Origin: Hungatella sp. UBA5385
Lineage (GTDB): Bacteria > Bacillota > Clostridia > Lachnospirales > Lachnospiraceae
Length of the DNA stretch: 10,440 nucleotides
Direction: 5' to 3'
NCBI GenBank assembly: GCA_002409995.1
Contig: DHOR01000006.1
Span: forward strand, 24,393-34,832
Shown here: positions 1-6,710 of the stretch, one piece after another
Numbering within the stretch: the stretch's first letter is position 1
How the letters are laid out: each line of letters opens with the position of its first letter
Position numbers and translations under genes: made by a program
The notes under the pieces: generated by a model
The model's database searches: none
Seen by the model: the letters and a program-made list of their open reading frames with translations, nothing else
What the model was told of the DNA's origin: nothing

Positions 1-1
1 A

Positions 2-2776
2 ATGGCATTTGATGTGGCAGAGGAGGCAATGCATCCTTTTACAGTTACTCCTGAGTTTGAAGCTGTATTTGGAAGCCTGGAAGGCGAGATTGAAAAAATT
101 GGGACAGACTGGAGTTTTCCTGCATCCAACATAGACTGTCTCTTTGAGAATATTATGATGACAGAGAATGGACCCTGCTGTATTGATTATGAGTGGGTGT
201 TCTTTTTCCCTGTTCCAATTACATTTATCAAATATAGAATGCTCTATTATTTCTACGAGCAGTATAAAAGCATTATGTCCTATGAATCTCTTGAGGAATT
301 TATGACTGAATCAGGAATTGAGGCTGCATGGATACCCGGATTCATGGCTATGGAACGTAATTTTCAGGACTATGTCCATGGGGAAAACCAGCAGATATAT
401 CTGCTGAATTACATGGATGAAACCATTGCCCTGCCAGATGACATGTATGAGCTGACTGACCGGATAGAAGAGATCAAGGGGCTCCTTGGGCAGATGAAGG
501 AAAAGGATTTGACCATCAAGAAGCAGCAGGAGGTCAAACGGCTGACAGACAATCATGTGACTAATTTAGAGGTGATGATTGAAGCTCTAAAAAATGATAA
601 TGCCTCCATGGCACAGTCTTTGGTTGAGCTAAATAAACATGAGGCGATAATATTTAAGGTTCTTCGGAAGTTTAAGAATAAATTCAATGAAAAATTTCCA
701 AAGGGAACCAGAAAACGAAAGATTCTATCTTATGCAAAGGATACAGTTCGCCACCCTATAAAATCATTCCGTCTTTATACAACAGAAAAAGGGCGGAACC
801 TGATCGAAGGTCATATGAAGATCGGTGAGGATTACCGGATTCATGGAAAGCTTAAATTCCTGAAGGAATCAAATCCAATGGTATCCATAGTTATACCGGT
901 TTACAACCAGATCGGCTATACCTATGCCTGCCTTGTGTCCATTTTAGAGCATACGAAGAATATTACTTATGAAGTGATCCTTGCTGATGATGTTTCCACT
1001 GATGCAACGGAGGAACTGGCTCAATTTACAGAGAATCTGGTGATCTGCAGAAACGTCACCAATCAGGGGTTCCTGCGCAACTGCAATCAGGCAGCCAAAT
1101 CAGCCAGAGGAAAATACATTATGTTCCTCAATAATGATACTCAGGTGACTGAAGGCTGGCTGGACAGTCTTGTTAGTCTGATTGAAACTGATCCTTCTAT
1201 CGGTATGGTAGGATCAAAACTGGTTTATCCAGACGGAAGGCTTCAGGAGGCTGGAGGAATTCTGTGGAGTGATGGATCAGGCTGGAATTATGGACGTCTG
1301 GATGATCCGGATAAGCCGGAGTATAACTATGTAAAGGATGTAGATTACATTTCAGGCGCAGCCATTCTTCTCTCTAATGATCTGTGGAAGCAGATTGGTG
1401 GATTTGATGAGCGTTATGCACCAGCTTACTGTGAGGACTCTGATCTTGCCTTTGAAGTGAGAAAAGCAGGATACAGAGTGGTATATCAGCCTCTTTCCAA
1501 AGTGATTCATTATGAAGGAATCTCCAATGGAACGGATGTTTCTGGAGAGGGCTTAAAACGATATCAGGTGGAAAACAGCCAAAAGCTTAAGGAAAAATGG
1601 GCGGAAGAGTTTGCAAGGCAGTGTGTAAATGATGGTAATCCTGATCCATTCCGAGCAAGGGAGCGAAGTGTTGGCAAGGATATTATTCTGGTAGTTGATC
1701 ACTACGTACCTACCTATGACAGGGATGCAGGCTCTAAAACCACATTCCAGTATTTGAAGATGTTTTTGGAAAAGGGTTATGTTGTTAAGTTTCTGGGAGA
1801 TAATTTCCTTCATGAAGAACCATATTCCACCACGTTACAGCAGATGGGAATTGAGATTCTCTATGGTAAGGAATTTCAGGTGAAAATCTGGGATTGGTTA
1901 AAGGAACACGGCAATGATATTAAGGTGGCATATTTAAACAGACCTCATATTGCCACAAAGTATATAGATTTTATTAAAGATAACACCAATATTAAAATAG
2001 TATATTATGGACATGACCTTCATTTCCTCAGAGAGGGAAGAGAATATGAGCTGACTAAGGATCCAAAGAAGCGGGAAGAATCTCAGTATTGGAAATCCAT
2101 TGAATTAAGTCTCATGAGAAAGGCGGCAGTTTCCTATTATCCTTCCTATGTAGAGCAGGAGGCTATTCGTCTCATTGAGCCAAGAGTGAAGGTAAAGGCA
2201 ATTGTTGCCTATGTATACGAGCAATTCTTAAATATGATACCGGATGATTTTGAAAAGAGAGAAGGACTTCTGTTTGTGGGCGGATTTGCACATCCCCCTA
2301 ATGCAGATGCAGTTCTGTGGTTTGCAAAGGATATCTTCCCTCTGATCAGAGAAAAGCTTAAGGTGAATTTCTATATAGTAGGCTCCAGAGTAACCGATGA
2401 AATCAAGGCGCTGGAACAGCCTCACAATGGAATTATTGTAAAAGGTTTTGTGTCTGAGGAGGAGCTGGCTCATCTATATGAAACAACCAGAATTGTAGTG
2501 GTGCCTCTGCGGTATGGTGCCGGAGTAAAAGGAAAAGTCATTGAAGCTATCTACAATGGAGCGCCTATTGTTACAACCTCCATTGGTGCGGAAGGGATTC
2601 CTGAAGCAGAGCGTGTTATGAGAATTCAGGATAATACTCATAGTTTTGCCCAGGAGGTAATAGCTTTATATCAGGACATCGCTGCCTGCAAAGAGATGTG
2701 CAGGGAGACTCAGCAGTATATACGGGAATTTTATAGTATTGATGCTGCCTGGGAGGTTGTTGGCGAGGATTTCTAA
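2..2776 (+). CDS. Multidomain glycosyltransferase (kinase-like C-lobe, coiled coil, GT2 and GT4 domains), 5'-partial
   Basis: The reading frame is open from the window edge. The first ATG (base 2) is probably internal, because the first domain lacks its N-lobe. Residues are numbered from that ATG. Residues 36-70 resemble a protein/small-molecule kinase catalytic core: D45 and N50 (Dx4N spacing of a catalytic loop) and then D62 in IDYEW. Residues 150-212 are rich in heptad-spaced I/L/M and charged residues (coiled coil). Residues 217-257 are strongly basic and amphipathic. Residues 293-540 form a GT-A fold GT2 transferase (VSIVIPVYNQ, D329/D330, NND at 377-379, E478-D479). Residues 560-920 form a GT-B GT4-like module (VVDHYVPTYDRDAG at the start, LLFVGG at 756-761, YGAGVKGKVIEA near 838-849), in which the first Glu of the usual E-x7-E is replaced by Ala840. 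Known relatives extend O-antigen, rhamnan or wall polysaccharides from nucleotide sugars at the cytoplasmic membrane face. The exact sugar is not readable. Confidence is high for the transferases and moderate for the kinase-like part. Confidence 0.9.
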   Translation: MAFDVAEEAMHPFTVTPEFEAVFGSLEGEIEKIGTDWSFPASNIDCLFENIMMTENGPCCIDYEWVFFFPVPITFIKYRMLYYFYEQYKSIMSYESLEEFMTESGIEAAWIPGFMAMERNFQDYVHGENQQIYLLNYMDETIALPDDMYELTDRIEEIKGLLGQMKEKDLTIKKQQEVKRLTDNHVTNLEVMIEALKNDNASMAQSLVELNKHEAIIFKVLRKFKNKFNEKFPKGTRKRKILSYAKDTVRHPIKSFRLYTTEKGRNLIEGHMKIGEDYRIHGKLKFLKESNPMVSIVIPVYNQIGYTYACLVSILEHTKNITYEVILADDVSTDATEELAQFTENLVICRNVTNQGFLRNCNQAAKSARGKYIMFLNNDTQVTEGWLDSLVSLIETDPSIGMVGSKLVYPDGRLQEAGGILWSDGSGWNYGRLDDPDKPEYNYVKDVDYISGAAILLSNDLWKQIGGFDERYAPAYCEDSDLAFEVRKAGYRVVYQPLSKVIHYEGISNGTDVSGEGLKRYQVENSQKLKEKWAEEFARQCVNDGNPDPFRARERSVGKDIILVVDHYVPTYDRDAGSKTTFQYLKMFLEKGYVVKFLGDNFLHEEPYSTTLQQMGIEILYGKEFQVKIWDWLKEHGNDIKVAYLNRPHIATKYIDFIKDNTNIKIVYYGHDLHFLREGREYELTKDPKKREESQYWKSIELSLMRKAAVSYYPSYVEQEAIRLIEPRVKVKAIVAYVYEQFLNMIPDDFEKREGLLFVGGFAHPPNADAVLWFAKDIFPLIREKLKVNFYIVGSRVTDEIKALEQPHNGIIVKGFVSEEELAHLYETTRIVVVPLRYGAGVKGKVIEAIYNGAPIVTTSIGAEGIPEAERVMRIQDNTHSFAQEVIALYQDIAACKEMCRETQQYIREFYSIDAAWEVVGEDF

Positions 2777-2791
2777 GTTGATTCACAGTTT

Positions 2792-2808
2792 CCTATTGCT
2801 GCAATAGG
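2792..2808 (+). other. Small intergenic hairpin between the glycosyltransferase and ytvI-like gene
   Basis: The arms CCTATTG (2792-2798) and CAATAGG (2802-2808) are perfect reverse complements around a 3-nt CTG loop. No T-run follows, so this is not a convincing intrinsic terminator. The 62-bp gap to the next gene is short and no clear promoter was seen in it, so co-transcription with the next gene is possible. Confidence 0.3.
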
Positions 2809-2838
2809 TTGCATGGTGGAAGGAATGGATAAGTAAGT

Positions 2839-3939
2839 ATGGATAAAGAAAAGGAAAGAGATATTGTATTAAGAAACACTGCTGCTGACCGAAGAAAGCG
2901 GTTTATCATTAATTTTTTGTATTTTATTATACTTGGAGGGATTTTTCTCTTTATATTGAAATGGTTTGTGCCTATGTTTCTGCCGTTTATTATAGGCTTT
3001 TTAATCGCGGCTGTGCTCGCACCCCTGATTAAGTGGATTGCCAGGAAAACAGGGGTGAAACGGAACCTGGTATCAATAGTTTCCCTTCTTGTTTTCTATG
3101 GTATTATGGTTTCGGTGATTTTGTTTTTTGGAAGCAATATCTTTTCTTTTATCGAGAATATTGCAGGCAGACTGCCTAAGTTTTACCAGGATGTCATTGA
3201 GCCTCAGTTAGGTCTTTTGGCTGAAATGATTACAACCGGACTTCCGGAATATCAGGATTTTATATTGCAGATGTCCGCTAATTTAGAGAATACTCTTCAG
3301 AGCGGGATCATGAAGGTGTCCACCACCCTTATTGGCTGGGGAGCAAGCTGGATTGTAGGATTTCCTGCAATATTGATACAGATGATATTTACAGTGATTT
3401 CTTCCTTCTTCTTTACCATTGATTATGATGTTATCTGGAATTTTATTTTAAGGCAGTTTAAAGAAGAGAAGCGCACCATGATTTCAGAGATTGCAACCAG
3501 TGCAAGAACTATTATCTGGAAAATTCTCTGTGTCTATGCGCTGATGATGACCATTACATTTGTGGAGCTGTATATTGGATTCAGGCTGCTGAGAATGCCT
3601 CTTCCACTCCTTCTGGCATTTTTAATTGCCATTGTGGATATACTGCCTGTTCTTGGAACCGGAACTGTTCTGATTCCCTGGGCGGTGATTCTCTGGATTA
3701 TTGGGCAGCCGGGGCTTGGAGCAGGAATATTTATTCTATATCTGGTGATTACGATTGTGAGACAGACACTGGAGCCTAAGGTTATCGGCCAGCAGGTAGG
3801 TCTTCACCCAATTGTGACTCTTCTGTGTATCTTCGCAGGAGCACAGTTAATTGGTGTGCTGGGGATTTTCACATTTCCGGTTGTGGCAACCATTATTAAG
3901 AAGATGAATGATGATGGGACCATACGTCTTATAAAATAA
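2839..3939 (+). CDS. ytvI: AI-2E family membrane protein, YtvI-like (sporulation integral membrane protein type)
   Basis: This 366-aa polytopic membrane protein belongs to the AI-2E/PerM superfamily. After a charged cytoplasmic start, hydrophobic segments lie near residues 22-40, 44-63, 77-98, 163-193, 228-250, 255-285, 293-308 and 325-354. The family signature sits in the C-terminal half: DILPVLGTG (267-275), RQTLEPKVIG (308-317) and GLHP (321-324). The GTGTVLIPWA stretch and the RQ-EPK / GLHP combination match the YtvI subgroup, which is conserved in endospore formers; the molecular function of that subgroup is not established. Family members have been linked to autoinducer export or ion transport, and the sequence does not decide between these. 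The start at 2839 is the only in-frame ATG here. The Shine-Dalgarno GGAAGGA (2818-2824) is unusually far away, 14 nt. The gene ends one base before the bidirectional terminator. Subgroup assignment is moderately confident; the family is secure. Confidence 0.88.
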   Translation: MDKEKERDIVLRNTAADRRKRFIINFLYFIILGGIFLFILKWFVPMFLPFIIGFLIAAVLAPLIKWIARKTGVKRNLVSIVSLLVFYGIMVSVILFFGSNIFSFIENIAGRLPKFYQDVIEPQLGLLAEMITTGLPEYQDFILQMSANLENTLQSGIMKVSTTLIGWGASWIVGFPAILIQMIFTVISSFFFTIDYDVIWNFILRQFKEEKRTMISEIATSARTIIWKILCVYALMMTITFVELYIGFRLLRMPLPLLLAFLIAIVDILPVLGTGTVLIPWAVILWIIGQPGLGAGIFILYLVITIVRQTLEPKVIGQQVGLHPIVTLLCIFAGAQLIGVLGIFTFPVVATIIKKMNDDGTIRLIK

Positions 3940-3985
3940 AAAAATCGGCACTGCAGAATCCAATGTTCTGACAGTGCCGATTTTT
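3940..3985. terminator. Bidirectional Rho-independent terminator between convergent genes
   Basis: A 14-bp perfect stem pairs 3940-3953 (AAAAATCGGCACTG) with 3972-3985 (CAGTGCCGATTTTT). It is extended by CAGAA (3954-3958) pairing with TTCTG (3966-3970) across a single bulged A at 3971. The loop is 3959-3965. The A-run on one side and T-run on the other give a U-tract on either strand, so it can end both the plus-strand ytvI transcript (stop codon 3937-3939) and the minus-strand epimerase transcript (stop at 3993-3995). Confidence 0.93.
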
Positions 3986-3992
3986 ATTCTAA

Positions 3993-5087
3993 TCATTTTA
4001 TAATATCAGCAATTCTTTCACAGGCAAAACCATCTCCATATGGATTGGAGGCGGTGCTCATTTTGTGGTATTCTTCCTGATTCTCCAATAATAATTGAAT
4101 GTTTTCATAGATGGTCTCTTCATTAGTACCCACTAATTTTAGTGTGCCTGCTCTTACTCCCTCTGGCCGTTCTGTTGTATCCCTCATAACCAGTACAGGT
4201 TTGCCCAGAGAAGGCGCTTCTTCCTGAATGCCTCCGCTGTCTGTTAAGATCAGATAGGACCTATTTAAAAAGTTGTGGAAATCAATGACATCCAGCGGCT
4301 CTATGATCCTGATGTTTTTCTCTTTTCCTAAAATGGAAGCAGCAGTTTGTCTGATTACAGGGTTCATATGTATGGGATAAATCACCTTAATATCTTCATG
4401 CTCTTCGCAAATTCTTTTTACAGCCTTGAAAATATTTTCCATAGGTTTTCCCAGATTTTCCCGTCTGTGGGCAGTGAGCATAATCAGCTTGCTGCTGCCG
4501 ATCCAGTCAAACAGCTGATGGTGGTAATCGTCACGGACCGTTGTTTTTAATGCATCAATTCCTGTATTCCCTGTAACGTAAATTCTATTCCTGTCTTTTC
4601 CTTCTGCAAGTAAATTCTCTCTTGCATCCTCAGTAGGCGCAAAATGATATGCAGCAACCAGTCCAACTGACTGCCTGTTAAATTCCTCAGGAAATGGGGA
4701 ATAGATATTGTAGGTTCTCAGACCGGCCTCCACATGTCCAACCGGAATCTGAAGATAAAAACAGGCCAGTGCAGCGGCAAATGTAGTTGTGGTGTCTCCG
4801 TGGACCAGAACAAGATCAGGCTTATTTTCAACCAATATATCTTTAATTGAAGTAAGAATAGAAGTGGTCACATCAAATAATGATTGTCTTTCCTTCATTA
4901 TATTCAAATTGATATCAGGTCCCACTTGAAATGCATGAAGTACTTGCTGAAGCATCTCTCTGTGCTGCCCTGTTACGCATATTATGGTTTCAAATTCCTC
5001 TCTCTGCCTCAGCACCTTAGCTAAAGGGCACATCTTAACGGCTTCCGGTCTTGTGCCGAAAACCAGCATTACTTTTTTCCTCATCAT
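3993..5087 (-). CDS. wecB: UDP-N-acetylglucosamine 2-epimerase (non-hydrolysing), WecB/MnaA type
   Basis: This enzyme reversibly converts UDP-GlcNAc to UDP-ManNAc, a cytoplasmic precursor for ManNAc-containing wall or capsular polymers. The 364-aa protein has the normal family length and a GT-B-like fold. Visible motifs (numbered from the chosen start) are GTRPE at 11-15, HGDTTTT with D98, GHVEAGLRT with E120, PFPEEFNR with E134/E135, LTAHRREN with H207, and TDSGGIQEE near 283-291. These cover the Asp, Glu and His residues known to matter in this family. A start at 5096 is also in frame, but its ribosome binding site would abut the ATG with no spacer. The ATG at 5087 has AGAGGA 9 nt upstream and begins just after the preceding gene's TAG (5089-5091), so it is preferred. 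It is the last gene of the 6565-3993 operon. mnaA is the equivalent name in Gram-positives. Confidence 0.95.
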   Translation of the reverse strand: MMRKKVMLVFGTRPEAVKMCPLAKVLRQREEFETIICVTGQHREMLQQVLHAFQVGPDINLNIMKERQSLFDVTTSILTSIKDILVENKPDLVLVHGDTTTTFAAALACFYLQIPVGHVEAGLRTYNIYSPFPEEFNRQSVGLVAAYHFAPTEDARENLLAEGKDRNRIYVTGNTGIDALKTTVRDDYHHQLFDWIGSSKLIMLTAHRRENLGKPMENIFKAVKRICEEHEDIKVIYPIHMNPVIRQTAASILGKEKNIRIIEPLDVIDFHNFLNRSYLILTDSGGIQEEAPSLGKPVLVMRDTTERPEGVRAGTLKLVGTNEETIYENIQLLLENQEEYHKMSTASNPYGDGFACERIADIIK

Positions 5088-5088
5088 C

Positions 5089-6366
5089 CTAAACATTCCT
5101 CTTTGTTTTGATCCAGCCCTTTTGTCCCAGAAACTGCCTTTTAAAAGCCAGCAGTATTGCAGGATACATCATGACTCGGTAAACAGGATTGAATAAAAGA
5201 CAAATAAGGTCTTGTTTCCATTCTCCCCTGCGGTTCATGTAGGAGCATTTCCAAAGATAGAGGATGAATGATGGTAAATAGTTTAATGCAATGATGGTAA
5301 TGAGAAGGATGATGCTTTGTGACTGTGAGGCTGTAAGCGGATTCCCTGCAAAGAAAACAACATGTACAGCCATGATTAACATGGCGGCATAGAAAATGCT
5401 CAGGAATATCCCAATTAGTCCATTCCAAGACTGTGACAGAAAATAGCAGAGGTCCAGTTTTGTCACTTTGGAGACTTTGCTTTTAAAAATATCCTTGCAA
5501 TATGCCAGAGACTGGATATTCCCCTGAACCCACCGGCTTCTCTGTTTGATAAAATAGCGGTAGCTTTTAAGGGCCTGCTGCTCCACCTCTGTTTCAATGG
5601 CAAATTTTGTCCCCCAACCTTTTAATAGAACCTTTAATCCGATTTCAAAATCTTCAAGGAGACAGGTGCCCCAGGGACTGCCATCAAGGGATCGCAGTGT
5701 GGAAAATCTCATATACTGGCCATTGCCGCCCAGGCAGACACTGTCCATATACTCTCTGGAATTCTGGATCGCAGTAATTTCCACCTGAAATTCATAATTC
5801 TGCATTTTCTGAAGAAGATTTTTTGTTTCTGCCATTTTGATTCTGGACTGAACGGCACCAACTTCAGGATCATGAAAATATTTTTTAATAATAGTATAGT
5901 GGTCATCGGCAATATGGGCATCTGCATCGAAAACACCAATCAAAACCTCATTAGGATTAAGATTGGTTGTATTCAATTTTTCTGCAATGTGGCAGTAACA
6001 TGCATTGAGAGCGTTTCCTTTGCCTGTCTGAGCATCAGGCTTCTTCCGCCGGAAGAGATGAACTCTTTTATCTTTAAAGCCTTTCACTATTTCAGCAGTG
6101 TTGTCAGTTGAAGCATCATCAATGACATAAATCCTTAAATTCTCAGGTGCAGACTTAAGCAGTGACTTAAGTGTGCTCTCAATCACTGCTTCTTCATTTA
6201 AACAGGGAATCATCAGATAAATGACAGTATTGTCCTGTGTTTCATCGTAATAAAAATCTGTTTTTTTGCTTTTTGGAAGCAGAGAAATTGAAAAAACATA
6301 GCTGCAGAAAACAAATAGCATGATAATGGTATAACCAGCTATTATATATAAAAACACATGATTCAT
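5089..6366 (-). CDS. Membrane-bound processive-type GT2 glycosyltransferase (polysaccharide synthase-like)
   Basis: This 425-aa enzyme has an N-terminal membrane helix (about residues 2-27), a cytoplasmic GT-A domain, then hydrophobic segments near 308-341, 351-372 and 387-408. The complete synthase motif set is present: IPCLNEE (53-59), DDASTD (83-88), DAD (147-149), LLEDFEIG with E238-D239, and QRSRW (275-279). Q-x-x-R-W is the hallmark of processive beta-glycan synthases such as cellulose, hyaluronan and poly-GlcNAc synthases. The protein probably polymerises a UDP-sugar while extruding the chain; the sugar cannot be read from the sequence. The epimerase right behind it makes UDP-ManNAc or UDP-GlcNAc plausible (inference). 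A GTG at 6375 is in frame, but the ATG at 6366 has AAAGG with an 8-nt spacer and is preferred. It is 25 nt downstream of a 57-aa membrane microprotein gene and one base from the chosen epimerase start. Confidence 0.92.
   Translation of the reverse strand: MNHVFLYIIAGYTIIMLFVFCSYVFSISLLPKSKKTDFYYDETQDNTVIYLMIPCLNEEAVIESTLKSLLKSAPENLRIYVIDDASTDNTAEIVKGFKDKRVHLFRRKKPDAQTGKGNALNACYCHIAEKLNTTNLNPNEVLIGVFDADAHIADDHYTIIKKYFHDPEVGAVQSRIKMAETKNLLQKMQNYEFQVEITAIQNSREYMDSVCLGGNGQYMRFSTLRSLDGSPWGTCLLEDFEIGLKVLLKGWGTKFAIETEVEQQALKSYRYFIKQRSRWVQGNIQSLAYCKDIFKSKVSKVTKLDLCYFLSQSWNGLIGIFLSIFYAAMLIMAVHVVFFAGNPLTASQSQSIILLITIIALNYLPSFILYLWKCSYMNRRGEWKQDLICLLFNPVYRVMMYPAILLAFKRQFLGQKGWIKTKRNV
5097..5102 (-). promoter_or_regulatory. 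Ribosome binding site deciding the epimerase start
   Basis: AGAGGA on the minus strand lies 9 nt before the ATG at 5087 but directly against the ATG at 5096. This favours the 5087 start. The site lies inside the last codons of the preceding glycosyltransferase, which suggests translational coupling. Confidence 0.6.
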
Positions 6367-6372
6367 AAATAA

Positions 6373-6379
6373 CACCTTT
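6373..6379 (-). promoter_or_regulatory. Ribosome binding site deciding the GT2 synthase start
   Basis: AAAGGTG on the minus strand is complementary to the 16S anti-Shine-Dalgarno. Its AAAGG core is 8 nt before the ATG at 6366. It overlaps the alternative in-frame GTG at 6375, which therefore cannot use it, so the ATG start is preferred. Confidence 0.65.
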
Positions 6380-6391
6380 CTTCTCTAATTA

Positions 6392-6565
6392 TTAAGCAGC
6401 ACTGGAACCTGTTTTTGCCTTTTTAGATGGTTTAGTGAACGTGTTATTTTTGTGTTTTATTTTATAGGAATAACGTAAACGAAGACATATGGAATTAAAA
6501 ACGGCTGCAGCTATGGAAAATGCCAGCACTGTAAAAACAATGTTTATTGATAGTATATTAAACAT
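6392..6565 (-). CDS. 57-aa basic single-pass membrane microprotein, first gene of the synthase operon
   Basis: This is an unrecognised small open reading frame of 57 codons plus TAA. ATG at 6565 is preceded by a strong ribosome binding site, AAGGGAG (6573-6579), with a 7-nt spacer. It starts about 25 nt downstream of a good sigma-A promoter and ends 25 nt before the GT2 synthase ATG. The product has one hydrophobic stretch (about residues 4-27: N-I-L-S-I-N-I-V-F-T-V-L-A-F and onward). A tail of about 30 residues follows with nine Lys/Arg and one His, and the whole protein has no acidic residue. By the positive-inside rule the tail should be cytoplasmic. No function is known. Its position suggests a small partner or regulator of the membrane synthase, comparable in logic (not in sequence) to small accessory subunits of other exopolysaccharide synthases. 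It is too short for usual length cut-offs and could be missed in annotation. Confidence 0.75.
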   Translation of the reverse strand: MFNILSINIVFTVLAFSIAAAVFNSICLRLRYSYKIKHKNNTFTKPSKKAKTGSSAA

Positions 6566-6572
6566 ATGATAT

Positions 6573-6579
6573 CTCCCTT
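6573..6579 (-). promoter_or_regulatory. Strong ribosome binding site of the microprotein gene
   Basis: AAGGGAG on the minus strand sits 7 nt before ATG 6565. It is the main support that the 57-codon frame is translated. It also forms one arm of the inverted repeat at 6575-6593. Confidence 0.7.
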
Positions 6580-6593
6580 ATATTTTTTAAGGG
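6575..6593. repeat. Inverted repeat at the start of the synthase operon
   Basis: CCCTTA (6575-6580) and TAAGGG (6588-6593) are exact reverse complements separated by 7 AT-only bases. The repeat lies between the -10 box and the first start codon, spanning the expected transcription start (about 6590) and the ribosome binding site. It could be an operator. If transcription starts slightly upstream, it could be an RNA hairpin that masks the ribosome binding site. Confidence 0.4.
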
Positions 6594-6596
6594 CAA

Positions 6597-6625
6597 ATAA
6601 TATCACATAATTTTTTCCGTGTAAA
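6597..6625 (-). promoter_or_regulatory. Sigma-A promoter of the microprotein-GT2-wecB operon
   Basis: On the minus strand the -35 box TTTACA (6620-6625) and the -10 box TATTAT (6597-6602) are separated by exactly 17 nt, with a TGA extended -10 immediately before the -10 box. Each hexamer differs from consensus at one position. The expected transcription start is near 6590, which gives a short leader of about 25 nt. Confidence 0.8.
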
Positions 6626-6710
6626 GTATTTTTCGAAAGAATGACAAAGCATGTTAAAAAGAGTTATTTTTATTAAGTTTGTTACCGTTTTTTGCCTGGT
6701 CAGACTTCCT

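Noticed and set aside
5088..5096. Upstream ATG (5096) as start of the epimerase
   Set aside because: AGAGGA would directly touch this ATG. The ATG at 5087 has a normal 9-nt spacer and gives the usual short N-terminus before GTRPE.
6367..6375. GTG at 6375 as start of the GT2 synthase
   Set aside because: It lies inside the ribosome binding site AAAGGTG, which correctly serves the ATG at 6366.
6631..6638. TTTCGAAA palindrome upstream of the synthase operon promoter
   Set aside because: It is only 8 bp perfect in an AT-rich region, and such palindromes are common by chance. There is no second copy to support an operator.
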